The notes under the pieces: generated by a model
The model's database searches: none
The model's input: the letters and a program-made list of their open reading frames with translations, nothing else
What the model was told of the DNA's origin: nothing
Assembly: GCF_001425685.1 (NCBI RefSeq)
Contig: NZ_LMCY01000026.1
Span: 215,590-279,589 of the forward strand
DNA from: Massilia sp. Root335
GTDB taxonomy: Bacteria; Pseudomonadota; Gammaproteobacteria; Burkholderiales; Burkholderiaceae_D
DNA: 64,000 nt
Direction of reading: 5' to 3'
Made by a program: the position numbers and the translations under genes
Shown: positions 1-8,056 of the stretch, in pieces
How the letters are laid out: every line of letters starts with the position of its first letter
Position numbering within the stretch: position 1 is the stretch's first letter

Positions 1-275
1 CGAGCGGCAAGAGCAAGACCGCCGACGGGGACAAGCCGTCGCACGAGGACGTGTCGGCCGCCGTCGACAAGATGAACGAGGCGATGCTGGGCTCGTCGCA
101 GAGCCTGCAGTTCTCGATCGATGAAGACAGCAAGGACATCGTCGTCAAGGTCATCGACCAGAGCACCAAGGAAGTCGTACGGCAGATTCCTTCCAAGGAA
201 GCGCTGCAGATCGCCAAATCGCTCGACAAGTCGATCGACAAGATGCAAGGCCTGCTCATCAATCAGACGGCCTGA
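1..275 (+). CDS. flaG: FlaG family flagellar protein, 5' end cut by window edge
   Basis: C-terminal part of FlaG, a small protein encoded next to fliD in many bacteria and linked to filament length control. The reading frame is open to the left edge of the window, so the GTG at 51 is probably internal and the true start lies outside. The visible part has the family's typical end: an amphipathic stretch, then VIDQSTKEVVRQIPSKEALQ and a Lys/Asp-rich helix, ending in LINQTA. It lies 188 bases upstream of fliD on the same strand. A strong hairpin follows the stop codon, and fliD has its own sigma-28 promoter, so flaG probably ends a separate transcript, most likely with flagellin upstream. That last point is inference. 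Confidence 0.85.
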   Translation, partial: SGKSKTADGDKPSHEDVSAAVDKMNEAMLGSSQSLQFSIDEDSKDIVVKVIDQSTKEVVRQIPSKEALQIAKSLDKSIDKMQGLLINQTA

Positions 276-297
276 CCGTCCGATGTTTGCTTTTTCG

Positions 298-326
298 TCA
301 AGCGCGGGTCGATGACCTGCGCTTGA
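298..326 (+). terminator. Hairpin after flaG
   Basis: A 13-bp stem (one G-U pair) closes on a 3-base GAT loop; arms 298-310 and 314-326. It sits 22 bases after the flaG stop and ahead of the fliD promoter. No T-run follows on the plus strand; a short T-run lies before it. It fits transcript separation or mRNA end protection better than a textbook intrinsic terminator. Confidence 0.5.
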
Positions 327-403
327 TGCCCCGTTTCGCCTCCCTCACCCGCGTTTTTCCCGCCCATAAGGCTGGGAGCGGAAATAACGCACATTTCCTG
401 CTC

Positions 404-430
404 TCAAGTACGGTTTGCTTCTGTCGATAA
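404..430 (+). promoter_or_regulatory. Sigma-28 (FliA) promoter of the fliD operon
   Basis: TCAAGTAC (404-411), 11-nt spacer, GTCGATAA (423-430). The consensus is TAAAGTTT-N11-GCCGATAA, so the -10 matches 7 of 8 and the -35 matches 5 of 8 including the AAGT core. It lies 33 bases before the fliD start. The flgM and flgK promoters in this window have the same spacing. Confidence 0.75.
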
Positions 431-463
431 TGACTTACATTATCGCTTTCACGGGAGAAACAA

Positions 464-3109
464 GTGGGAATCAGCTCACCTGGTATTGGATCCGGTCTCG
501 ACGTCAACGGTCTCGTCAGCAAGCTGATGGCGGCCGAGTCGCAGCCGCTTTCCAACTACGACATGAAGACCGGGGTGTACCAGGGCAAGCTGACGGCATA
601 CGGCCAGGTCAGCTCGGCCGTCGGCGCATTCCAGAGTGCCCTCACGTCCCTGAACTCGACCAATACGTTCAGCGCGCTGACCGCCAAGTCCAGCAACGCG
701 GATCTCATGACCGCCAGCGCCGGCTCGAGCGCGGTGGCCGGCAAGTACAAGATCAACGTGACCCAGCTGGCCCAGGCGCAGAGCCTGATGACGGGCGGCC
801 AGGCCAGCACCAGCACGCAGATCGGCGACGGCAGCAAGACCACGCTGACGTTCCAGTTCGGCAACGTCAGCGGCGGCACGTTCGGCACGGCCGGCAACGC
901 ACTGGGCGCCGGTACGGCCGCGTCCGGCATCGCGAGCGGCTCGCTGACCATCAACGGCACCGCGATCAGCACCAACGGCACGACGCGCAGCGCGCGCGAC
1001 CTGGCGCAGGTGATCAATGACGAAACCGACACCACCGGCGTCACCGCCAAGGCCGGCACGACGACGACGTCGGCCACCTTGTTCAGCGGCTTCGGCGACG
1101 TCACCGTCGCGAGCGGCGGCAGCTATGCCCTGTCGGTGGGCGGCGTCAGCCTGGCGTCGTCGGACGGCACCACGACCGTGACGGCCGCGTCGCTCGATAC
1201 CGCGCTCGGCACCACCGGCGTCAAGGACGCGCTGGCGGCCGCCAACATCACCACGACCGGCTCGGCCGCGGGCGGCGACCTGCAGTTCTTCGCGGCGGAC
1301 GGCTCCAACATCAACGTCAAGGAAGCGGTCAGCGGCACCGTCACCGGCGGCATCGGCCTGGCGAGCACCGCCGCCAACACGGGGTCGGACACCACCGTGA
1401 CGGCCGGCGTGACGCTCAGCTCGGCGGACGGCAGCCAGATCGTCATCGGCGGCAACAGCCCGGCCGCGGCCGGCCTGACGGCGGGCAGCGCCGGCAGCTA
1501 CCTCGGCGCCGGCTTCGTGCAGGACGGCAGCCAGGCCAGCGGCACCGTCACGCTCGATACCAAGGACCAGACCCTGCAGGGCATCCGCGACGCCATCAAC
1601 AAGGCCAATATCGGCGTCACGGCCACCATCGTGTCGGACGGCAGCGACAGTCCGTACCACCTCGTCGTCACGTCGAACAAGACCGGCGCCAAGTCGTCGA
1701 TGAAGATCAGCGCCGACGGTGCCGACGGCGGCCCCGTCAACGCCGGCATCGCCAGCCTGCTGGGCTACGACCCGAACGGCACGCAAAACCTCACGCAGAC
1801 GAGCGGCGCGCAGGATACCAAGCTGACCATGAACGGCATCGCCGTCACCAGCGCCGACACGACGGTGGACGACGTCGTGCAGGGCGTCACCATGGACCTG
1901 AACACGACGGGCAGCACGACCTTGACGGTCGCCCAGGACACGAGCACCGTGTCGACCGCGATCAATGGTTTCGTGAAGGCCTACAACGACCTGAACTCGA
2001 CGATCTCGAAACTGACCGCGTACGACGCCACGACCAAGACGGGCGGCGTGCTGCAGGGCGACTCGGCCGTGCGCGCGGTCCAGACCCAGCTGCGGCGCGC
2101 GCTCAGCACGTCGGTCGCGGGCCTGGACAGCAATATGACGAACCTGACCCAGGTCGGCATCACGTTCGCGCAGGATGGCAGCCTGACGGTCGATTCGACC
2201 AAGCTGGGCACGGCGATCTCCAGCAACTTCAACGACATCGCCGGCCTGTTCGCGGCGGCCGGCTCGGCCAGCGACGGCGGCGTCACGTACAACAAGTCGG
2301 GCACCGCCACCCAGCCGGGCGAATACGCCATCAACATCTCGCACATGGCGACGCAGGGCACGCTGACGAGCGCCAACGCGCTGTCCGGCTCGACGACGAT
2401 CGCGTCGAACACGACCTGGACCTTCACGCTGAACCAGACCGATCCGGTCACCGACAGCAAGGTCCAGAACATCCAGATCCCGGCCGGCACGTACACGAAC
2501 GACCAGCTGTCGTCGATGCTGCGCGCCGCCATCAACGGCAACAGCACGTTTTCCTCGGCGGGCGACAGCGTCGAAACATCGCTCGACGCGACCGGGCACC
2601 TGTCGATCTCGTCGAGCAAGTTCGGGGCGGCGTCGAACATCGCGATCGCCAGCGTCACCGGCACCCAGGTCAGCGACATCTTCGGCGGCGCCGCGCCGGC
2701 CGTGGGCACCGACGTCGAAGGCACCATCGGCGGCGTCGCGGCGACCGGCAACGGCCAGGTGCTGACCGCGGCCGACGGTTCGAAGGCCGCCGGCATCCAG
2801 CTGACGATCAAGAGCGGCGTCGCGGGCGACCGCGGCACCGTGTCGTTCTCGCAAGGCTATGCCTATGCGCTCACGAACCTGGCCACGAGCTTTACCGGCA
2901 AGGACAGCCTGCTGGCCAGCAAGACCGACGGCCTGAACGCCAGCATCAAGAACGTGGCCGACCAGCGCGACCGGTTCAGCCAGCACCTGACCCAGGTGGA
3001 AGCCATGTACCGCGCCCAATTTACCTCGCTCGACACGATGATTTCGTCGATGCAAAGCACCCAAAGTTACCTGACCCAGCAGCTGGCCGCCATCGCGGCC
3101 AACCGATAA
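464..3109 (+). CDS. fliD: Flagellar hook-associated protein 2 (filament cap) FliD, unusually long
   Basis: Forms the cap at the filament tip under which exported flagellin folds. Starts with GTG, 7 bases after GGGAG. The N-terminal cap domain (residues 5-105, from GIGSGLDVNGLVSKLM) and the C-terminal coiled-coil domain (ending DTMISSMQSTQSYLTQQL) are both clear. At 881 residues it is almost twice the roughly 470 of enterobacterial FliD. The extra length is Gly/Thr/Ser/Ala-rich, flagellin-like sequence with two hook-IN-like motifs near residues 159-196 and 359-390, plus a further domain after about residue 600. First gene of the late operon with fliS and fliT. Cap identity is certain; the role of the inserts is unknown. 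Confidence 0.95.
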   Translation: MGISSPGIGSGLDVNGLVSKLMAAESQPLSNYDMKTGVYQGKLTAYGQVSSAVGAFQSALTSLNSTNTFSALTAKSSNADLMTASAGSSAVAGKYKINVTQLAQAQSLMTGGQASTSTQIGDGSKTTLTFQFGNVSGGTFGTAGNALGAGTAASGIASGSLTINGTAISTNGTTRSARDLAQVINDETDTTGVTAKAGTTTTSATLFSGFGDVTVASGGSYALSVGGVSLASSDGTTTVTAASLDTALGTTGVKDALAAANITTTGSAAGGDLQFFAADGSNINVKEAVSGTVTGGIGLASTAANTGSDTTVTAGVTLSSADGSQIVIGGNSPAAAGLTAGSAGSYLGAGFVQDGSQASGTVTLDTKDQTLQGIRDAINKANIGVTATIVSDGSDSPYHLVVTSNKTGAKSSMKISADGADGGPVNAGIASLLGYDPNGTQNLTQTSGAQDTKLTMNGIAVTSADTTVDDVVQGVTMDLNTTGSTTLTVAQDTSTVSTAINGFVKAYNDLNSTISKLTAYDATTKTGGVLQGDSAVRAVQTQLRRALSTSVAGLDSNMTNLTQVGITFAQDGSLTVDSTKLGTAISSNFNDIAGLFAAAGSASDGGVTYNKSGTATQPGEYAINISHMATQGTLTSANALSGSTTIASNTTWTFTLNQTDPVTDSKVQNIQIPAGTYTNDQLSSMLRAAINGNSTFSSAGDSVETSLDATGHLSISSSKFGAASNIAIASVTGTQVSDIFGGAAPAVGTDVEGTIGGVAATGNGQVLTAADGSKAAGIQLTIKSGVAGDRGTVSFSQGYAYALTNLATSFTGKDSLLASKTDGLNASIKNVADQRDRFSQHLTQVEAMYRAQFTSLDTMISSMQSTQSYLTQQLAAIAANR

Positions 3110-3131
3110 CTGGATTTATTGGAGAAACAAG

Positions 3132-3587
3132 ATGTTTGGAACCATGAAACGCGGCGTCAACGCTTACGCCAACGTGGGCCTCGAAACCGGCATCGCCTCG
3201 GCCTCGCCGCACACGCTGATCGTGATGCTGTACGACGGCGCCCTCGTCGCGCTGCTGAGCGCCAAGACGAACATCGCCGCCGGCAATATCGCCGCCAAGG
3301 GATCGGCCATCTCGAAGGCCATCTCGATCATCGACAACGGCCTGCGCGCCTCGCTCGACAAGAGCGCCGGGGGCGAGATCGCCGCCAACCTGGACGCCCT
3401 GTACGACTACATGAGCCGCCGCCTGCTGCACGCGAACGTCAAGAACGACGTCGCCATCGTCGACGAGGTGCACCGCCTGCTGGCCGACCTGCGCGAAGCC
3501 TGGGTGGCGATCGGCGAGAAGGTCCAGCAGCAGCCGGTCCCGGCGCCCACGGCCATGCCGAAGGCCGCGACGCTGGTGAGCGCATAA
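3132..3587 (+). CDS. fliS: Flagellin export chaperone FliS
   Basis: Cytoplasmic chaperone that binds the C-terminal helix of flagellin and delivers it to FlhA. The 151-residue protein has the family's N-terminal pattern: an alternating helix, then SASPHTLIVMLYDGALVAL near residues 25-45, followed by a helical bundle with RRLLHANVKND. The last 20 residues are an Ala/Pro-rich tail (QQQPVPAPTAMPKAATLVSA). The start has a good GGAG site 8 bases upstream. It lies 22 bases after fliD and 15 before fliT, in the usual fliDST order. Confidence 0.95.
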   Translation: MFGTMKRGVNAYANVGLETGIASASPHTLIVMLYDGALVALLSAKTNIAAGNIAAKGSAISKAISIIDNGLRASLDKSAGGEIAANLDALYDYMSRRLLHANVKNDVAIVDEVHRLLADLREAWVAIGEKVQQQPVPAPTAMPKAATLVSA

Positions 3588-3602
3588 ACGGGGAACGCGA
3601 CC

Positions 3603-3926
3603 ATGATGACCAATTCCGAAATCGCGTCCCTGTACGAAGCCATGGTGGGCATCACCGACCAGATGCTGGCCGCCGCCACCGCGAGCGACTGGGATCGCCT
3701 GCTCCAGCTCGAGCATCAGTGCGCCGCCTGCGTGCGCCAGCTCAAGGCCAACGGCGACAGCCCGCTGGCCGGCCAGGAACGCATGCGCAAGGTGAACGCC
3801 ATCCGCAAGATGCTCGATTCCGACCGCAAGATCCGCGACCTGACCCAGCCGTGGATGGCGAAGCTGCAGGCCATGATCGGCAACAAGACCGTCGAACGCC
3901 GCGTCGCGCGCGCCTACGGCATCTGA
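3603..3926 (+). CDS. fliT: Flagellar export chaperone FliT
   Basis: A 107-residue, all-helical protein in the fliT position after fliS. FliT is the FliD chaperone, and in enterobacteria it also restrains FlhDC. The N-terminal helix (SLYEAMVGITDQMLAAA), the WDRLLQLEHQC segment and the C-terminal helix with DLTQPWMAKLQ fit the family, which is weakly conserved. The call therefore rests on position, size and helix pattern together. Two Cys lie close together (ECAAC-like spacing, HQCAACV). Thirty bases separate it from the next gene. Confidence 0.8.
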   Translation: MMTNSEIASLYEAMVGITDQMLAAATASDWDRLLQLEHQCAACVRQLKANGDSPLAGQERMRKVNAIRKMLDSDRKIRDLTQPWMAKLQAMIGNKTVERRVARAYGI

Positions 3927-3955
3927 GCGGGACGATCGTCCCGCCGACCTGAACG

Positions 3956-5083
3956 ATGCTGCCGCGCGATACCGTCTCGCTGACCCCGGTCGCGCCTGCC
4001 CGTCCCACCCTTCCGGTCGGCGACCCGCGCCAGCAAGCCTTTACGCGCGCCCTCGCCGGCCTCGTCGGGCAATCCCTGGCGGCCGACGTGATGACGAAAC
4101 TGCCCGACGGCAGCTTCGTCGTACGCATCAACGACATGGCGGCGCGCATGCCGCTGCCCGCCGGCGCCGAGGTCGGCACGCAAGTGCCCCTGACCCTCGT
4201 GGCGCTCACGCCCCGCCCCACCTTCCAGCTCCAGACGGGCCAGGGCGCCCCGGCCTTCGCCGAGGCCGGCCCGCCGCCGGAAGGCGCCAGCCTGCAATCC
4301 GCACCGCTCGCTTATCTGGAAGGCAAGGATGCCGCCGCACTGACGCGCACGGCCGCTCTGCTGGCCGGCGCGCGCGGCCTCGCGCAACTCCCCGGCGGCG
4401 CGTTCGATACCGCCAACGCGTCGATCAGCCCGGCCGGCAAGGCGCTGGGCGACGTCATCGCGGCCGCCCAGAAAGCCGATGCGCAGGCGAGCGCCGCCGT
4501 CGGCCGCACGCCGCTGCTGGGTGCGCCGTCGGGCGACGCGGACGCCATCGCCAGGGCGCTGCAGGATGGGCTCGCTAAAAGCGGCCTGTTCTACGAATCG
4601 CACGTGGCCGAATGGGCCGAAGGCGCCCGCCCCCGCACCGACCTGGCGGCGGAGCCGCAGGCGCGCGGCATGCCGCCGCCGACCGACCCGAACACGGCCC
4701 AGTTCATCAACCTGCAGCTGAACGCACACGAACAGGGACGCGTCGCGTGGCAGGGTCAGCTATGGCCGGGCCGCGACATGCACTGGGACGTCGAGCGTGA
4801 GGCCGCCGGCCGCCAGGACCGCGGCGATGGCGAAGGGGCCGCCACATGGCAGAGCAACCTGCGCCTGCGCTTCGGCGCGCTGGGCGAGGTGGGCGCGCGC
4901 GTCGTGCTGTCCGGCGACCAGTTGCACATCCGCCTCGACGCGCCGGACGCCGCTACCAAGGGCCTGCTGGACGCGTACCAGGCGCGCCTGGCGCAGGCGC
5001 TGGACGCGGCCGGGACGCCGCTGTCCACGCTGGCGATCCACGACGCCGCACCGAAAGGCGAACCGGGCGATGGACAAGGATAA
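3956..5083 (+). CDS. Second FliK-type hook-length/substrate-switch protein
   Basis: A 375-residue protein whose C-terminal third (about 240-360) looks like the FliK C-terminal (Flg_hook) domain: LRLRFGALGEVGARVVLSGDQLHIRLDAP, quoted here as LRLRFGALGEVGARVVLSGD onward. The N-terminal part is Ala/Pro-rich and poorly structured, with a conserved-looking block near residues 25-70. A canonical FliK is encoded at 13932, so this is an extra copy. Its stop codon overlaps the start of an FhlB-like gene by 14 bases, pairing a FliK-type protein with an FlhB-C-terminal-type protein. It may modulate the export specificity switch. That function is inferred from domain and context only. Confidence 0.75.
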   Translation: MLPRDTVSLTPVAPARPTLPVGDPRQQAFTRALAGLVGQSLAADVMTKLPDGSFVVRINDMAARMPLPAGAEVGTQVPLTLVALTPRPTFQLQTGQGAPAFAEAGPPPEGASLQSAPLAYLEGKDAAALTRTAALLAGARGLAQLPGGAFDTANASISPAGKALGDVIAAAQKADAQASAAVGRTPLLGAPSGDADAIARALQDGLAKSGLFYESHVAEWAEGARPRTDLAAEPQARGMPPPTDPNTAQFINLQLNAHEQGRVAWQGQLWPGRDMHWDVEREAAGRQDRGDGEGAATWQSNLRLRFGALGEVGARVVLSGDQLHIRLDAPDAATKGLLDAYQARLAQALDAAGTPLSTLAIHDAAPKGEPGDGQG

Positions 5084-5450
5084 GGACGCGAATACCAACG
5101 CACGGCGGCGCCAGAGCGCCGTCGCGCTGGCCTATGGCGCCGGCGACCCGGCGCCGAAAGTCGTCGCCAAGGGAATGGGACTCGTCGCCGAGCAGATCAT
5201 CGGCCGCGCGAAAGAGGCCGGCGTGTTCGTGCACGAGTCGAAAGAACTGGTGGCGTTGCTGATGGAAGTCGATCTCGACCGCCAAATTCCGCCCGCCCTG
5301 TACCGCGCCATTGCCGAACTATTGGCCTGGCTCTATTATATTGAATCCGCGCAAGTTTCCGGCCAAACACCACCGCCGGCACCGGACACGATATCGCTCC
5401 TCCCACCCCAAGAAAGCACTCCGGTTGACACAGATGCAAGCAATCACTGA
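5070..5450 (+). CDS. FhlB-like protein (FlhB cytoplasmic domain homologue)
   Basis: A 126-residue protein matching the cytoplasmic domain of FlhB without the membrane part. AVALAYGAGDPAPKVVAKG corresponds to AVALKYGEG...GAPRVVAKG of the FlhB at 46672, and GVFVHESKELVALLMEVDLD and IPPALYRAIAELLAWLY follow in the same order. The NPTH autocleavage site is absent, because the protein begins just after it. Such soluble homologues can stand in for the FlhB C-terminal fragment in other bacteria. The tail after residue 95 is Pro/Ser/Thr-rich. It overlaps the upstream FliK-type gene by 14 bases and the next gene by 17, indicating translational coupling. Confidence 0.85.
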   Translation: MDKDKDANTNARRRQSAVALAYGAGDPAPKVVAKGMGLVAEQIIGRAKEAGVFVHESKELVALLMEVDLDRQIPPALYRAIAELLAWLYYIESAQVSGQTPPPAPDTISLLPPQESTPVDTDASNH

Positions 5451-6192
5451 CGCCGAATTAGAAGCCTGGCACGACTACGAAGTCGAGTCGTCCAGGGAAA
5501 TCGTGGCCCTGCTGCGCCAGATCGCCGAAAAGAACCAGCTGATCCGGATGCTGATCAAGGGCGAGGCCGACGTCTGCGTCACGTCGCTGCTGCACGTCGA
5601 TCCGGACGCCGGCACCCTCATCATCGACCGCTCGGTCAGCCCCGAGCAGAACAAGCGCATCGTGGCCGCCGGCACGGTGCGCTGCGACACGTCGCTGGAC
5701 AAGATCCGCATCGTGTTCGGCCTGGACAACCTCAGCGAAGTGGAATTCGAAGGGGGCTCGGCGCTGCGCTGCGCCATCCCGGCCAGCCTGATCCGCCTGC
5801 AGCGGCGCGAGTTCTACCGCATGCCGACGCCGGTGACGAACCCGGTGCGGGCGACGATTCCCCTGCCGGCCGAGCTGGGCGGCGACGCCGCCGTGTTCCC
5901 GCTGGCCGACATCAGCTGCGGCGGCATCGCGATCTACGACAACAAGATGCAGCTCGGCACGACCATCGGCGAAACCTACGCCAACTGCCGCATCGACCTG
6001 CCGGAAATCGGCCCCGTCACCTGCTCGCTGCAAGTCCGCAATTCGATGGACATGACGCTGCTGAACAACAAGACGAGCCGCCGCCTCGGCTGCCAGTTCG
6101 TCGACATCTCGCGCGCCAACCTGGCCGCCGTGCAGCGCTACATCACCAAGCTCGAACGCGAGCGCAACGCGCGCCTGTCCGGCCTGGCGTGA
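5434..6192 (+). CDS. YcgR-type flagellar brake protein (PilZ domain)
   Basis: A 252-residue two-domain protein. The N-terminal YcgR domain (about 1-115) precedes a C-terminal PilZ domain (about 120-245) that binds cyclic di-GMP. The PilZ signatures are visible: RLQRREFYRMP (RxxxR) and ADISCGGIAIYD (D/NxSxxG). In E. coli, c-di-GMP-bound YcgR acts on the motor and slows swimming. The frame extends 41 codons further upstream, but the ATG at 5434 gives a normal family N-terminus and couples the gene to the preceding one; the extra residues would be Arg/His-rich and unlike the family. It links this late operon to the EAL protein at 33210. Confidence 0.88.
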   Translation: MQAITDAELEAWHDYEVESSREIVALLRQIAEKNQLIRMLIKGEADVCVTSLLHVDPDAGTLIIDRSVSPEQNKRIVAAGTVRCDTSLDKIRIVFGLDNLSEVEFEGGSALRCAIPASLIRLQRREFYRMPTPVTNPVRATIPLPAELGGDAAVFPLADISCGGIAIYDNKMQLGTTIGETYANCRIDLPEIGPVTCSLQVRNSMDMTLLNNKTSRRLGCQFVDISRANLAAVQRYITKLERERNARLSGLA

Positions 6193-6220
6193 CGGAGCGG
6201 CCTGACGTATCCTGACGGCG

Positions 6221-6250
6221 GGAACGCCGGGCCGCGGCCCTGCATCCAAT
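6221..6250 (+). promoter_or_regulatory. ECF-type promoter before the sigma factor gene
   Basis: GGAACGC (6221-6227), 14 nt, then GCATCCAAT (6242-6250), 28 bases before the ATG at 6279. The same two boxes with the same spacing precede the DUF4142 gene. GGAAC is a classic ECF -35 core, so self-regulation by this sigma factor is likely. Confidence 0.7.
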
Positions 6251-6278
6251 CGTCAGGCATACGACACGAAGGACTCCC

Positions 6279-6980
6279 ATGCAGGCCGCCACACCGAACT
6301 CCTCTTCCCTCGACGACGACGCGCTGCTGCGCCGCATCCGCGCCGGCGACCGCGACGCGTTTTCCCTCCTCATGCGGCGCTACAACCGCCGGCTGTACCG
6401 CGTGGCGCGCAGCGTCCTGCGCGACGATGCGGAAGCCGAGGACGCGCTCCAGGATGCCTACCTGCAAGCGTTTCGCGCGCTGCCGGCATTCCGCGGCGAG
6501 GCCGCGCTCGGCACCTGGCTGACGCGGATCGTCGTCAACGCCGCCCTGATGCGCCAGCGCAAGACCGGGCGGCTGGCCGAGGTCATCGAACTGGGCGCGG
6601 ATTTCGGCGCGGACGATGCCGCCGGACCGCACTACGCCGACGCCAGCCAGGGCGAACGCGAGCAGCCGGAACTGGCCGCGCTGCGCGCCCAGACACGGCG
6701 CCTGATCGAAACGGGCATCGACAAGCTGCCCGCCGTCTTCCGCACGGTGTTCGTGCTGCGCGCGGTGGAAGAGCTGAGCGTCGAGGAAACGGCGGCCACG
6801 CTGGACATTCCCGAGGCCACCGTGCGCAGCCGTTATTTCCGGGCCCGCGCCATGCTGCGCGAGGCGCTCGCGCGCGAGATCGATTTCGCGATCGAGGACG
6901 CATTCGGCTTCGACGGCGCGCGCTGCGACCGGATCGTCGACGCCGTGCGGCGCCGGCTGGACGCGGAATGGGGCTGCTGA
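6279..6980 (+). CDS. ECF-type RNA polymerase sigma factor
   Basis: A 233-residue sigma-70 family factor of ECF architecture. Region 2 (about 25-95) includes ALLRRIRAGDRDAFSLLMRR, the DDAEAEDALQDAYLQAFRAL helix and the TWLTRIVVNAALMRQRK segment. Region 4 (about 145-195) has FRTVFVLRAVEELSVEETAA and IPEATVRSRYFRARAML. The C-terminal tail is about 35 residues longer than usual. RBS AAGGA lies 6-7 bases before the ATG. No anti-sigma gene is adjacent. The gene lies between flagellar operons and has the same promoter motif as the DUF4142 gene behind it, pointing to an autoregulated stress module rather than a flagellar role. Confidence 0.92.
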   Translation: MQAATPNSSSLDDDALLRRIRAGDRDAFSLLMRRYNRRLYRVARSVLRDDAEAEDALQDAYLQAFRALPAFRGEAALGTWLTRIVVNAALMRQRKTGRLAEVIELGADFGADDAAGPHYADASQGEREQPELAALRAQTRRLIETGIDKLPAVFRTVFVLRAVEELSVEETAATLDIPEATVRSRYFRARAMLREALAREIDFAIEDAFGFDGARCDRIVDAVRRRLDAEWGC

Positions 6981-6989
6981 CGGATGGCG

Positions 6990-7019
6990 GGAACGCGGGG
7001 GCAATGACGTGCATCCAAT
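6990..7019 (+). promoter_or_regulatory. ECF-type promoter before the DUF4142 gene
   Basis: GGAACGC (6990-6996), 14 nt, GCATCCAAT (7011-7019), 40 bases before the ATG at 7060. Both boxes and the spacing are identical to the motif before the sigma gene. Confidence 0.7.
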
Positions 7020-7059
7020 GGGTTGTTCCACCTTTCCAACCCAATCCAAGGATGCTGCC

Positions 7060-7581
7060 ATGAACAAATCCACCCCGCTGCTGCTGTCTTCGCTGTTCGC
7101 CCTTGCCCTGGCCGCGCCCGCCCACGCCGCCGGGCCGAACGATGCGCAGATCGCCGCGATCGTCGTCGCCGCCAATGCGGTCGACATCGACGCCGGCAAG
7201 CAGGCCGAGACGAAAACGAAGAACAAGGACGTGCGCGCCTTTGCCGAGCGCATGGTGGCCGACCATTCGGGCGTCAACCAGCAGGCCACGGCGCTGGTGC
7301 AGAAGCTGCACGTGACGCCCGAGGACAACGACACCAGCAAGAGCCTGACGTCGGGCGGCGCGGCGACGCGCACCCGTCTCGCGGGCCTGTCCGGCAAGGC
7401 CTTCGACAAGGCCTATGTCGACAACGAGGTGACGTATCACCAGACCGTGCTCGACGCCCTCGACAAGACGCTGATCCCGAACGCTTCCAATGCCGAGCTG
7501 AAAGCCCTGCTCGTCAAGGTCCGCCCGGCCTTCGTGGCGCACCTGGAGCACGCGAAGCACATCCAGGCTGAACTCAAGTGA
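7060..7581 (+). CDS. DUF4142 family exported protein
   Basis: A 173-residue protein with a Sec signal peptide (MNKSTPLLLSSLFALALAAP, cut after AHA) and a helical DUF4142 domain: IAAIVVAANAVDIDAGKQAE, NKDVRAFAERMVADHSGVN, VTYHQTVLDALDKTLIP, and FVAHLEHAKHIQ at the end. Its His residues recall ferritin-like four-helix proteins. The function is unknown; related proteins are often linked to stress. The start at 7060 is chosen because it begins the signal peptide; the frame runs 17 codons further upstream through the -10 box. The stop overlaps the start of the cupredoxin gene. Confidence 0.88.
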   Translation: MNKSTPLLLSSLFALALAAPAHAAGPNDAQIAAIVVAANAVDIDAGKQAETKTKNKDVRAFAERMVADHSGVNQQATALVQKLHVTPEDNDTSKSLTSGGAATRTRLAGLSGKAFDKAYVDNEVTYHQTVLDALDKTLIPNASNAELKALLVKVRPAFVAHLEHAKHIQAELK

Positions 7582-7910
7582 AATTCAGGCAACGCCTCGC
7601 CGCCGCATTGTGCTGGCTGCCGATCGCTGCCGGCGCGGCGGAACACCATGTCGTCATCGACGGCATGAAGTTTTCGCCGCAGGTCGTCCAGGTCAAGGCG
7701 GGAGATACGATCGTCTGGGAAAACCACGACATGTTCGTCCACAACGTGACGGCGGCCGCGGCCAGGGTGAGCTCGGGCGACCTGGCGCCCGGCAAGTCGT
7801 GGCGCTGGGTGGTGCCGGCGGGAACGTCGTTCGACTATCTCTGCACCTTGCACCCGGTGATGAAGGGACGGGTGGACGTGACCGGGCCGCCGCGGCGTGC
7901 GGCGCACTGA
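7578..7910 (+). CDS. Cupredoxin (plastocyanin-like copper protein), periplasmic
   Basis: A 110-residue protein with a short signal peptide ending near AAG-AAEHH, then a single cupredoxin fold. The four type-1 copper ligands are in the expected order: His of DMFVHNV, then Cys, His and Met of CTLHPVMKG. The ENHDMFVHNVT segment is typical of small blue-copper proteins such as amicyanin and plastocyanin. It starts with GTG inside the stop of the DUF4142 gene, so the two are translationally coupled. A periplasmic electron-transfer role under control of the upstream ECF factor is plausible. Convergent with fliE, with a repeat hairpin between them. Confidence 0.9.
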   Translation: MKFRQRLAAALCWLPIAAGAAEHHVVIDGMKFSPQVVQVKAGDTIVWENHDMFVHNVTAAAARVSSGDLAPGKSWRWVVPAGTSFDYLCTLHPVMKGRVDVTGPPRRAAH

Positions 7911-7975
7911 GTCGCCGCCGTATCCCGCGCAATAACCGGCTTTCGCGCGCGATATCCGTCGTCTCTGCGCAATCA

Positions 7976-8046
7976 CCGTCGTTCCCGCCTGCGCGGGAAC
8001 GACGGGTCAAGCATTCATCCACGCCTGCGCGGGGGGCGACGAGCCA
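7976..8046. repeat. Family-A palindromic repeat (REP-like), one good and one degenerate copy
   Basis: A perfect 13-bp stem with loop CTGC at 7976-8005; the inner arms are GTTCCCGC and GCGGGAAC. A degraded second copy lies at about 8019-8046 (GCCTGCGCGGGG, GCGACGAG). It occupies the convergent junction between the cupredoxin gene and fliE and could end both transcripts. Related copies lie in flgH, between flgE and flgF, and inside flhG. Confidence 0.85.
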
Positions 8047-8056
8047 AGGGTTAGGC

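Noticed and set aside
476-3064. 862-codon open frame on the minus strand opposite fliD
   Set aside because: High-GC codon use leaves the antisense frame open; the product is Arg/Val/Ala/His-rich and resembles nothing, whereas fliD is certain.
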